Assembly: GCA_017400415.1 (NCBI GenBank)
Contig: JAFPTE010000039.1
Coordinates: forward strand, 1 to 15,088
Length of the DNA: 15,088 bases
Direction of reading: 5' to 3'
Source: Oscillospiraceae bacterium
GTDB lineage: Bacteria; Bacillota; Clostridia; Oscillospirales; Oscillospiraceae
Below the pieces are notes generated by a model. It did no database searches. It was not told the origin of the DNA and saw nothing but the letters and a program-made list of their open reading frames with translations. Both the position numbers and the translations under genes were made by a program. Numbering within the stretch: the stretch's first letter is position 1; every line of letters begins with the position of its first letter. This document shows positions 8,961-15,088 of the stretch, one piece after another.

Positions 8961-8993
8961 AAAAAAAGGGACCTGCGCCAAGGCGCAGGTCCC
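8961..8993 (-). terminator. Shared convergent terminator for the flavin reductase gene and tspO
   Basis: A perfect 12-bp inverted repeat (8968-8979 with 8982-8993, arm GGGACCTGCGCC) separated by AA; in RNA the loop would open to about four bases. Seven A precede it on the plus strand, so on the minus strand it ends in seven T, a canonical terminator for the flavin reductase gene. On the plus strand only a weak GATATTT follows, so it probably terminates tspO less efficiently. Confidence 0.9.
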
Positions 8994-9008
8994 GATATTT
9001 AACAGCGA

Positions 9009-9566
9009 TTATTTCAGAAGGCCCTTGCCGGTGTTCCAGGCGGTGCCCACCTTTTCGCCCACGGTATAGTAGCCGTTTCTGAACTGGTCGAACATGATGA
9101 TGCCGGCCTTGGTCACGTCGATTTTGCCCTTCTCGTCCAGCACGGCCTCGTCCGCCATGACGTTGACGATTTTGCCGATAACGCCGTACTTTCCGCACTC
9201 CACAAGCTCGCACTCCAGGGTCACCGGGAACTCCTCGATAACGGGGGCGTTCACCCGGGTGCTGCGCACTGCCGTCAGGCCGCTGCGCTCAAATTTGTCC
9301 GCCATCTTGTTGCCGCTGGCGATTCCGAAGAAGTCGGCGGCCTCGATGTGCCCGGCGTCTGCCAGGGAGACTGTGAAGGCCCCGGCCTTTTTCAGGTTCT
9401 TGACGGTCTTGTGGGTCTCCGTGAGGGCCAGGGTTATCATGTCGGAGTCACAAATCTGGCCCCAGGCAGCATTCATGACGTCAACGGTGCCGTCCTCGTC
9501 ATAGGTGGCTATCATCAGAACGGGCATGGGGAACACTGCGGGCATAGGCCCAAAATCTTTTTTCAT
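9009..9566 (-). CDS. Flavin reductase-like (FMN-binding split-barrel) protein
   Basis: A 185-residue cytoplasmic protein with the flavin reductase-like FMN-binding fold. The N-terminal pattern FPMPVLMIATYDEDGTVDVM continues into NAAWGQICDSDMITLAL and HKTVKNLKKAGAFTVSL, which is typical of the flavoredoxin/FlaRed family in anaerobes. These proteins bind FMN and pass electrons from NAD(P)H or other donors; the partner here is unknown. There is no signal peptide or membrane helix. The start is clear: GGAGGT (9580-9575 on the minus strand) lies 8 nt before the ATG. A strong promoter lies just upstream and a hairpin terminator just downstream, so it is a single-gene unit. No functional link to the GH3 genes is evident. 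Confidence 0.88.
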   Translation of the reverse strand: MKKDFGPMPAVFPMPVLMIATYDEDGTVDVMNAAWGQICDSDMITLALTETHKTVKNLKKAGAFTVSLADAGHIEAADFFGIASGNKMADKFERSGLTAVRSTRVNAPVIEEFPVTLECELVECGKYGVIGKIVNVMADEAVLDEKGKIDVTKAGIIMFDQFRNGYYTVGEKVGTAWNTGKGLLK

Positions 9567-9593
9567 GGTGCATTACCTCCTTGACTTTTCCTC

Positions 9594-9622
9594 ATTATAC
9601 CACTTTTTTGCCTTGATGAGAA
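9594..9622 (-). promoter_or_regulatory. Promoter of the flavin reductase gene
   Basis: On the minus strand there is a perfect TATAAT (9599-9594) with an extended -10 TG before it. TTCTCA (9622-9617, four of six matches to TTGACA) lies 17 bp upstream. It is back to back with the response regulator promoter. Confidence 0.8.
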
Positions 9623-9633
9623 GCAAAATCCTG

Positions 9634-9662
9634 TTGAAAAAAGCTCCGCCTTGAAATATAAT
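9634..9662 (+). promoter_or_regulatory. Promoter of the two-component operon
   Basis: TTGAAA (9634-9639), a 17-bp spacer and a perfect TATAAT (9657-9662) make a near-consensus housekeeping promoter. Transcription should start near 9668-9670, which makes the ATG at 9668 an unlikely translation start and supports the GTG at 9686. Confidence 0.85.
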
Positions 9663-9685
9663 CATTTATGAAGGGCGGTGAGAGC

Positions 9686-10396
9686 GTGATAAGAGTTGCC
9701 ATTGTAGAGGACCAGACTGTCCACGCAAGGCTTCTGGAGAGCTTTTTTGAGAGATACGGCCGTGAGACCGGGGAGAGCTTCTCCGTCACCTCCTACTCCT
9801 CCGGCCTGAGCTTCCTGGACGAGTACCGGGGGGACGTGGATGCAGTGTTCATGGATATCGCCATGCCCTATATGGACGGCATGGAGTGCGCCCGGCGCCT
9901 GCGGGAGCGGGATGAGAACGTGGTGCTGGCCTTCGTCACCACTATGGCCCAGTACGCAATCCAGGGCTATGAGGTAAACGCCGCCGATTTCATGGTGAAG
10001 CCTGTCAGTTATGAGGAGTTTTCCATGAAGCTCCGCCGCCTGTGCCGCAGGATGTCCAGGGACAGGAACGTGACCTTCACCGTTGCCCGCCGGGACGGCG
10101 CCACCGTCCTGGATATGCGGGATATTTACTTTGTGGAGGTTTTTGACCACGCCCTGGTTTTCCACACCAAAAAGGGAAACCTGGAGACCTATGGCAAGCT
10201 CTCCAGCCTGGAGGAGGATGAGCGCTTCTCCCGCTTTATAAAGGTGAGCCCCAGCCACCTGGTGAACAGCGCATATGTGACCGCCGTGACCGATGACTCC
10301 GTCACTGTGGGCGAAAAATCAGTGCCCCTGACCCGGCGGCGCCGAAAGGCGGTCCTTGAAAAGCTTGCCCATTGCCTGGGAGGAGGTCACCTGTAA
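9686..10396 (+). CDS. LytTR-family response regulator (AgrA-like)
   Basis: A 236-residue cytoplasmic transcription regulator: receiver domain (about 1-118), then a LytTR DNA-binding domain (about 130-232). From the GTG the protein reads MIRVAIVEDQ, the standard receiver start. Acidic-pocket residues are E8 and D9, the phosphoacceptor is D57 in VFMDIAMPYMDG, T85/T86 sit at the switch position, and K105 precedes P106. The DNA-binding part contains FVEVFDHALVFHT and FIKVSPSHLVN, typical of LytTR. LytTR regulators bind pairs of 9-bp direct repeats about 21 bp apart. GTG 9686 is preferred over ATG 9668, 18 nt upstream, because the predicted transcription start falls on that ATG; GGCGGTGAG at 9675-9683 could serve as its ribosome site. 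The kinase gene overlaps its stop codon, so the two are translationally coupled and should be partners. A possible target lies at 11711-11742. Confidence 0.92.
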   Translation: MIRVAIVEDQTVHARLLESFFERYGRETGESFSVTSYSSGLSFLDEYRGDVDAVFMDIAMPYMDGMECARRLRERDENVVLAFVTTMAQYAIQGYEVNAADFMVKPVSYEEFSMKLRRLCRRMSRDRNVTFTVARRDGATVLDMRDIYFVEVFDHALVFHTKKGNLETYGKLSSLEEDERFSRFIKVSPSHLVNSAYVTAVTDDSVTVGEKSVPLTRRRRKAVLEKLAHCLGGGHL

Positions 10397-10398
10397 TG
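10381..10398 (+). promoter_or_regulatory. Ribosome binding site and overlapping TAATG of the kinase gene
   Basis: AGGAGGT (10381-10387) lies 8 nt before an ATG at 10396 that shares its A with the response regulator's TAA. The overlap implies translational coupling and rules against the upstream in-frame TTG at 10372. Confidence 0.88.
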
Positions 10399-11652
10399 TG
10401 GTACGTCAACTATTTTCATATTCAGATACTTATAATTGAGCTTCTCTTCTGCTGGCGGCTCCAGAAGCGGAAATTTTTCTGGCTGCGGCTCATACCCGCC
10501 GCCGTGGTCTTCTGCCTTCTGCCCCTTGTGACGCCGGTGACGTTTTTTGCGCCCTTTTTCCAGATAGGCTGGTTTACCTTAGGCTTCCTGTTTTACCTGG
10601 TCCTTTCCGCCGGGGTGCTGCTTCTGTGCTTCCGGATGACCGCAAAGCAGCTGATTTTTTACTGCTGCGTGGCCCACACGGTCCAGCATATGGTCCACTG
10701 CCTGGGCTGGATGATTTCCCAGGGCCTGCACCTGACCGGGGCCTGGGACCAGGCCGTTCAGCTGGCGGCAATGATAGTCATAACCGCCTTGGCCTGGCTC
10801 CTCCTGCGCCGGAGGTTCCGGGGCAGCGAGACTGCGGACATAAAGAGCACGGTCCTGGTGGTCTTCGCCGCCATCTCAACACTGGTTGTCTACTTTATCA
10901 GCTACTGGACCACCATGCGGGAGACCTCCACCGTCGGCGTGCAGTTTTTTGATTTCACCACCTGCGCCCTGCTGCTTATGATACTGCTGGACCTTTTCCG
11001 GTTCCGGGAGGCGGAGCGGGAGCAGCTTATAATGCTGCGGCTTCTGCGGCAGGAGCAGGAGCAGCACCGCATGAGCCGGGCGGCTGTGGAGGTCATAAAC
11101 CGCAAGTGCCACGATCTGAAGCACCAGATCTCCGCCCTGCGGCACATGAGCTCCGAGGAGCAGGAGAGGAGCATCGGCCAGCTGGAAAAGGCGGTCATGA
11201 TTTACGACAGCTTCCCCAAGAGCGGCAATGACGACCTGGATATCATCCTGGCGGAGGAGAGCCTCCAGGCGGAGAAGCTGGGGGTCCGGCTCCACTGCAT
11301 CGCCGACGGAGCCCGCCTGAGCTTCATGGGCACGGAGGACCTGTACTCTCTTATGGGCAACGCCCTGGATAACGCCATCGAGGGGGCCGCAGGGGAGGAG
11401 AGCCCCGCAAAGCGCATCGTGACCCTCAATATCTCTGCCCAGGGATCCCTGCTGTCCGTCCACGTGGAGAACCCCTGCGCAAGGGCGCCCATATTTGCGG
11501 ACGGTCTGCCCGTCACCACCAAGTCCGACAAGGATTATCACGGCTACGGAGTCCGCAGCATGCGGTACATTGCGGAAAAGTACGGCGGGGCCATGACCTC
11601 CGGCTGGGAGGACGGAGTGTTCCTGCTGGATATTGTGTTCCCCCTGAAGTGA
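10396..11652 (+). CDS. AgrC-like sensor histidine kinase
   Basis: A 418-residue membrane sensor kinase. The N-terminal ~200 residues hold six or seven predicted transmembrane helices and no large extracellular domain, the architecture of AgrC-type peptide sensors. A Glu/Gln/Arg-rich coiled coil follows (about 200-230). The dimerisation and phosphotransfer segment carries CHDLKHQ with phosphoacceptor H239, and the GHKL ATPase has its N box at GNALDNAIEG (N322, N326) and G box at HGYGVRS (382-388). This places it in the HPK10 / GHKL_5 group whose partners are LytTR regulators, as found directly upstream. By family knowledge such kinases often sense cyclic peptides, but no AgrB-like peptidase or AgrD-like peptide gene is seen here, so the ligand is unknown. 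A terminator follows 21 nt after the stop. Confidence 0.92.
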   Translation: MWYVNYFHIQILIIELLFCWRLQKRKFFWLRLIPAAVVFCLLPLVTPVTFFAPFFQIGWFTLGFLFYLVLSAGVLLLCFRMTAKQLIFYCCVAHTVQHMVHCLGWMISQGLHLTGAWDQAVQLAAMIVITALAWLLLRRRFRGSETADIKSTVLVVFAAISTLVVYFISYWTTMRETSTVGVQFFDFTTCALLLMILLDLFRFREAEREQLIMLRLLRQEQEQHRMSRAAVEVINRKCHDLKHQISALRHMSSEEQERSIGQLEKAVMIYDSFPKSGNDDLDIILAEESLQAEKLGVRLHCIADGARLSFMGTEDLYSLMGNALDNAIEGAAGEESPAKRIVTLNISAQGSLLSVHVENPCARAPIFADGLPVTTKSDKDYHGYGVRSMRYIAEKYGGAMTSGWEDGVFLLDIVFPLK

Positions 11653-11673
11653 AAACGTCAGGTTAAACAAAAA

Positions 11674-11708
11674 AACGCCTTTCGGGAAAGCCGGGAGGCG
11701 TTATTTTT
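11674..11708 (+). terminator. Rho-independent terminator of the two-component operon
   Basis: A 12-bp stem with two G-U pairs (11674-11685 with 11691-11702), loop GAAAG, followed by ATTTTT at 11703-11708. A run of seven A before the stem could also let it work on the opposite strand. Confidence 0.9.
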
Positions 11709-11710
11709 AT

Positions 11711-11742
11711 GACCACCTGCGCTGCTTTGAGGACCAACTGCG
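11711..11742 (+). promoter_or_regulatory. Direct-repeat pair resembling a LytTR operator
   Basis: GACCACCTGCG (11711-11721) and GACCAACTGCG (11732-11742) differ at one base and start exactly 21 bp apart, two helical turns. On the minus strand they contain GCAGGTGGT and GCAGTTGGT, which fit the AgrA/LytTR 9-mer pattern WMMGTTNRK at 7 and 8 of 9 positions, with the typical 12-bp gap. They lie upstream of an AT-rich promoter region for the third GH3 gene and just after a LytTR regulator operon. Binding is inferred. Confidence 0.5.
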
Positions 11743-11767
11743 AAAAAAAACAACACCGTAATTTAAA

Positions 11768-11773
11768 TATATT
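11768..11773 (+). promoter_or_regulatory. Candidate -10 element for the third GH3 gene
   Basis: TATATT matches the -10 consensus at five of six positions. At 17 bp upstream there is only an A tract (11743-11750), so no recognisable -35, as is common in activator-dependent promoters. The direct-repeat pair ends 25 bp before it. The surrounding inverted repeat AAATAT-N6-ATATTT (11765-11782) could be an operator. Confidence 0.35.
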
Positions 11774-11816
11774 GTAATATTTGACCACAAGGGGCGAGAC
11801 CTCTTGATCATGAAAA

Positions 11817-11821
11817 GGAGG
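11817..11821 (+). promoter_or_regulatory. Ribosome binding site selecting a TTG start
   Basis: GGAGG lies exactly 8 nt before the TTG at 11830. No in-frame ATG or GTG is as well placed, so TTG is the likely start. Confidence 0.8.
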
Positions 11822-11829
11822 AACCGAAA

Positions 11830-14800
11830 TTGAGAAATTCCAAGCTATGGTCCGGTTTGACTTCCGTCTTTGCAGTGATTCTGGTCATTGCACTGGTGGG
11901 CGGCAATCTGGCAGGCACCAACGCCAGCTACATCAACGATGCGCTGGGCGTCAGCACCACCAGAATCGTCCAGACCGGCGAGGCCGCTGCTGACACTGTC
12001 TATTACAAGAGCCAGTTCGGCAGCTTCGACGACCCCGCAGCCCAGGCAAAGGCTCTTGCAGCCGCCCTGGAGCAGAATATCAATGAGATGAGAGAGGGCG
12101 CAGCCCTTCTCATGAACGAGAAGAACACCCTGCCTCTGGCAAGCGCCAAGCGCATAAGCGTCTTCGGCCACGCCGCCGTGGACCCGGCCTACCAGGCCTC
12201 CTCCGCCGGCACCAAGGTCTCCAACGGCGCCATCAATTCCATCGACCTTAAGACCGCCCTGGAGAACGTGGGCTTCGTGGTCAATCCCCAGCTGTGGGAC
12301 GGCCTCAAGGCAGGCAAGGCTGCCAGAGGCACAGCGGGCTCCTCCGGCGGCGTCTCCGCCAGCGGCTCCGCCAAGGGCAGCGAGGAGAACAAGGCCTTCT
12401 ACGATGCCCTCAAGGGCACCTTCGCCTCCGACTATAAGGACGCCGCCATCGTGGTGTTCGCCCGTGAGGGCGCCGAGGGCACGGACCTTATGATGAAGGA
12501 CCAGGACGATGAGGGCGGCAAGAGCGGCAATATCTCCTCCCTGGCTCTCCACAAGAACGAGCGTGACCTTCTGGAGATGGTCAGAGCCAACTTCGATAAG
12601 GTCGTTGTTCTGCTGAACAGCCCCAACCAGATGGAGGTCCACGAGATCAAGCAGTACTGCGACGCCATCCTCTTCATCGGCTACCCCGGCCATCAGGGCT
12701 TCGTGGGCGTGGCTGAGATTCTGAAGGGCACCGTGAACCCCTCCGGCAAGCTGGTGGACACCTACGCCACCGACTCCCTGTCCGCCCCTGCCGTTGTGAA
12801 CTCCGGCACGGATACCCCCCAGTACCTGAATGTGGCCGCCATCAACGCCGCTATCGGCGAGGATGAGCGTGCCGAGTACATCTCCTTCCAGGCCGAGAAC
12901 ATCTATATCGGCTACCGCTACTATGAGACCCGCTATGCCGACGCCGTCATGGGCAAGGGCAACGCCTCCTCCTCCGTGGGCGCACTGAAGGGCGCCTCCG
13001 CCTGGAGCTACGCCGACGAGGTCCAGTATCCCTTCGGCTACGGCCTTTCCTACACCACCTTTGAGCAGACCCTGGACAGCGTCTCTGTCAGCGACGATGA
13101 GATCACTGCCAAGGTCACCGTTAAGAACACGGGCTCCGTGGCCGGCAAGAGCGTTGTTCAGCTCTACGCCCAGACCCCCTACGGCGACTATGAGAAGGAG
13201 CACAAGGTGGAGAAATCCGCCATCGCCATCATCGGCTTCGGAAAGACCAAAACCCTGGCCGCCGGCGAGAGCGAGACTCTGACCATCACCGCCGACAAGT
13301 ACCTGCTGGCCTCCTGGGACTCCACCGCCCATGACAACCAGGGCGGCTACATCCTCTCCGGCGGCGACTACTACGTCTCCATCGGCGACGATGCCCACGA
13401 TGCACTCAATAACGTCCTGGCGGCCCAGGGCTACACTGTCTCCAACGGCATGACCGCCGCCGGCGACGCCAAGAAGGCCTACAAGTGGAGCCAGGGCTTC
13501 GATGACGACAAGTACATGAGAGGCGAGGGCGGCGTTATCGTCTCCAACCAGTTTGAAGACTGCGACCTGAACTACTGGGTCAAGGGCGCCGGCACCTATC
13601 TGTCCAGAAGCGACTGGGCAGGCACCTTCCCCGTAAAGCAGACCAGCGTGAACGCCACCCAGGAGATGATGGACATTCTGGACGGCGAGTGGTACACAAA
13701 GCCCGCCGATGCCCCCAGCTACGCCTCCGTGGCCGCCAACTTCGGCAAGGACAGCGGCCTTAACCTGGCCGCCATGAAGGATGTGCCCATCACCGACCGG
13801 GAGACCTGGCTGGCCTTCATCTATCAGCTCAAGCCCGAGGATCTGCCCAACGCCACCGCTGAGAGCTTCTCCTGCCCCGCCGTGGGCGACCTGAGCCCCT
13901 CCTTCTCCGTGGGCGACGGCTGCGACTCCGTTGGCGGCAGCTACCCCCACAAGGTCATGGTCAACGGCGAGGAGACCGCCGTTCCCACCGTCCGCTACTG
14001 CTCCAACCCCATCCTCACCGGCTCCTTCAACTATGACCTCTATGAGGGCAGGGGCACCATGATGGGCGAGGACGGCATGTGGAGCAAGTTCATGATCAAC
14101 TACAACGTGGGCAACGACCTGCACCGCACCCCCTTCGGCGGCCGCAGCTTCGAGTATATGTCCGAGTGCCCCACCATGAACTACCTGGCCGGCGCCGCCC
14201 AGGTCATCGCCACCCAGAAGACCGGCTCCAACGCCGCACCCAAGCACTTCGTGGGCAACGACCAGGAATTCTACCGTGACGGCGTCTGCTGCTTCTTCAC
14301 GGAGCAGGCCTTCCGTGAGGGCAACCTGAGAGCCTTCGAGGGCTCCGTCAGAGTGGCCAAGTCCGGCGGCATCATGCAGTCCTTCTCCCGCATCGGCCTT
14401 AAGTGGAACTCCGCCTCCTACGCCCTGAACACCCAGGTCCTCCGGAACGAGTGGGGCTGGACCGGCGCCATCGACACTGACGCCGCACCCTGCTTCGGCG
14501 AGTACGTGGACGGCGGCTTCCGCAACCACGCTGCCGAGGTCCTGGCCGCCGGTACCCAGGAGTGGTGCCTGGACGGCGTGGGCGGTCACGGCACCTGGGT
14601 CCTGAACAAGGCCAAGGAAACCGATGACGGCCACCTCCTTGAGCTGCTCACCGAGGCAGCCATCAGCTGGGAGTACGCCATCTCCCGTTCCGTCATCACC
14701 AACGGCTACAGCACCGATACCCGCATCGAGCACATCACCCCCTGGTGGCAGACTGCCATCACTGCCGTCACCGTCTGCTCCGGCATTCTGGCCGCCGGTT

Positions 14801-14847
14801 CCCTGGCCATGCTGGTGCTGAGCAAGACCAAGAAAAAGGAAAACTGA
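11830..14847 (+). CDS. Membrane-anchored GH3-family protein with divergent active-site motifs
   Basis: A 1005-residue GH3 protein starting at TTG. A hydrophobic segment at about 7-25 follows a basic N-terminus; it may be an uncleaved anchor, although GTNA-S near residue 32 could be a cleavage site. The C-terminal-type GH3 domain comes first (about 80-408), with acid/base candidate E216 in AEGTDL and YPFGYGLSY at 400-408; a Gly/Ser/Ala-rich insert lies near 157-182. A fibronectin III-like domain follows, and the barrel domain is last (about 690-920) with KH at 805-806 and nucleophile candidate D884. A helix at about 974-997 ends in SKTKKKEN, so the C-terminus should be cytoplasmic. Several GH3 signatures are altered: SSAGT for GGGSG (124-128), DGC for DGP (696-698), SECP for SEDP (778-781), and QSFS (F852) for TSYN. 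Activity may be changed or weak. Arg codons are mostly CGT, CGC and AGA. A small membrane protein gene follows 16 nt later. Confidence 0.9.
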   Translation: MRNSKLWSGLTSVFAVILVIALVGGNLAGTNASYINDALGVSTTRIVQTGEAAADTVYYKSQFGSFDDPAAQAKALAAALEQNINEMREGAALLMNEKNTLPLASAKRISVFGHAAVDPAYQASSAGTKVSNGAINSIDLKTALENVGFVVNPQLWDGLKAGKAARGTAGSSGGVSASGSAKGSEENKAFYDALKGTFASDYKDAAIVVFAREGAEGTDLMMKDQDDEGGKSGNISSLALHKNERDLLEMVRANFDKVVVLLNSPNQMEVHEIKQYCDAILFIGYPGHQGFVGVAEILKGTVNPSGKLVDTYATDSLSAPAVVNSGTDTPQYLNVAAINAAIGEDERAEYISFQAENIYIGYRYYETRYADAVMGKGNASSSVGALKGASAWSYADEVQYPFGYGLSYTTFEQTLDSVSVSDDEITAKVTVKNTGSVAGKSVVQLYAQTPYGDYEKEHKVEKSAIAIIGFGKTKTLAAGESETLTITADKYLLASWDSTAHDNQGGYILSGGDYYVSIGDDAHDALNNVLAAQGYTVSNGMTAAGDAKKAYKWSQGFDDDKYMRGEGGVIVSNQFEDCDLNYWVKGAGTYLSRSDWAGTFPVKQTSVNATQEMMDILDGEWYTKPADAPSYASVAANFGKDSGLNLAAMKDVPITDRETWLAFIYQLKPEDLPNATAESFSCPAVGDLSPSFSVGDGCDSVGGSYPHKVMVNGEETAVPTVRYCSNPILTGSFNYDLYEGRGTMMGEDGMWSKFMINYNVGNDLHRTPFGGRSFEYMSECPTMNYLAGAAQVIATQKTGSNAAPKHFVGNDQEFYRDGVCCFFTEQAFREGNLRAFEGSVRVAKSGGIMQSFSRIGLKWNSASYALNTQVLRNEWGWTGAIDTDAAPCFGEYVDGGFRNHAAEVLAAGTQEWCLDGVGGHGTWVLNKAKETDDGHLLELLTEAAISWEYAISRSVITNGYSTDTRIEHITPWWQTAITAVTVCSGILAAGSLAMLVLSKTKKKEN

Positions 14848-14863
14848 GAAGGGAGAGCTGAAA

Positions 14864-15088
14864 ATGAAAAATAAAGGTTCAGGCTTTTACTTTGCCGCTG
14901 CGGCTGCGTGCCTCAGCCTGGTCACTCTCGTCATTGTCCTCATCTACGGCGGCCGGGGCGGCCAGGTGAGCGGTCTCGTCATCGCCTCCCTCATAGGCGC
15001 CATCGTCCTGGAGGCGGTCCTGCTCCTGGGCGAGAAGCCCTGGTCCGACTACTGCGCCATCGCCGGCGCCGTCCTCCTGGCCTTCGCC
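14864..15088 (+). CDS. Small membrane protein of unknown function, 3' end outside window
   Basis: The ATG at 14864 has GGGAG at 14851-14855, 8 nt upstream, and the frame stays open for 75 codons to the window end. The visible part starts MKNKGSGFYF and contains two clear hydrophobic helices (about 8-29 and 37-57) and the start of a third from about 66. A charged turn, GEKPWSDY, lies between the second and third. I do not recognise the family. It begins 16 nt after the third GH3 gene with no terminator between, so it is very likely cotranscribed with it and may act with it at the membrane. Confidence 0.75.
   Translation, partial: MKNKGSGFYFAAAAACLSLVTLVIVLIYGGRGGQVSGLVIASLIGAIVLEAVLLLGEKPWSDYCAIAGAVLLAFA

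Noticed and set aside
9609..9638. Possible LytTR repeat pair in the promoter of the two-component operon
   Set aside because: The two 9-mers match only 7 and 6 of 9 positions and share little with each other; not distinguishable from chance.
10876..11670. 264-codon minus-strand frame opposite the kinase gene
   Set aside because: In-register shadow of a gene with clear kinase motifs; it also begins inside the terminator region.
11781..11809. TTGACC as a -35 element for the third GH3 gene
   Set aside because: Nothing resembling a -10 lies 15-19 bp downstream before the ribosome binding site.
11810..11833. Seven-codon ATG frame overlapping the third GH3 start
   Set aside because: No ribosome site of its own; the GGAGG lies inside it and is spaced for the TTG at 11830.
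11845..14733. 962-codon open frame on the minus strand opposite the third GH3 gene
   Set aside because: Same in-register shadow effect as above; no ribosome site, no recognisable domain.

Overview
The window looks like chromosome from a GC-rich (roughly 60%) Gram-positive gut- or rumen-type Clostridia, possibly Oscillospiraceae/Ruminococcaceae-like. The clues are strong GGAGG-type ribosome binding sites with GTG and TTG starts, a lipoprotein with InlB-type B-repeats, an AgrA/AgrC-type two-component pair, and glycoside hydrolase family 3 (GH3) proteins with the swapped domain order known from such bacteria. The taxonomic guess is inference. I saw no rRNA, tRNA, CRISPR array, insertion sequence or phage gene. 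No gene-free stretch exceeds 300 bases; the longest is the 177-base gap at 11653-11829.

Layout. (1) 1-8353, plus strand: a GH3 protein cut off by the window start, an intercistronic hairpin, a lipoprotein with a proline-rich stalk, an Ig-like domain, two B-repeats and a CBM6/35-like domain, then a second GH3 protein anchored in the membrane at both ends. A rho-independent terminator closes this run. (2) 8483-9566: tspO (plus) and a flavin reductase-like gene (minus), convergent around a shared hairpin terminator. (3) 9594-11708: a divergent promoter pair, a LytTR response regulator and an overlapping AgrC-like histidine kinase, closed by a terminator. (4) 11709-15088: an intergenic region with a 21-bp-spaced direct repeat resembling a LytTR target, a third GH3 protein anchored at both ends (TTG start), and the beginning of a small membrane protein.

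How it may work together (inference). The three GH3-like proteins all have the GH3 C-terminal domain first and the catalytic barrel domain last. Two are predicted to be stapled to the outer membrane face by transmembrane helices at both ends. With the carbohydrate-binding lipoprotein they suggest a cell-surface system for binding and trimming a glycan. The two-component system lies next to the third GH3 gene, whose upstream region carries a repeat pair with LytTR-type spacing and core, so the locus may be under cell-surface or quorum-type control. Nucleophile and acid/base candidates are present in all three, but nearby motifs diverge, most in the third. Substrates cannot be told from sequence.
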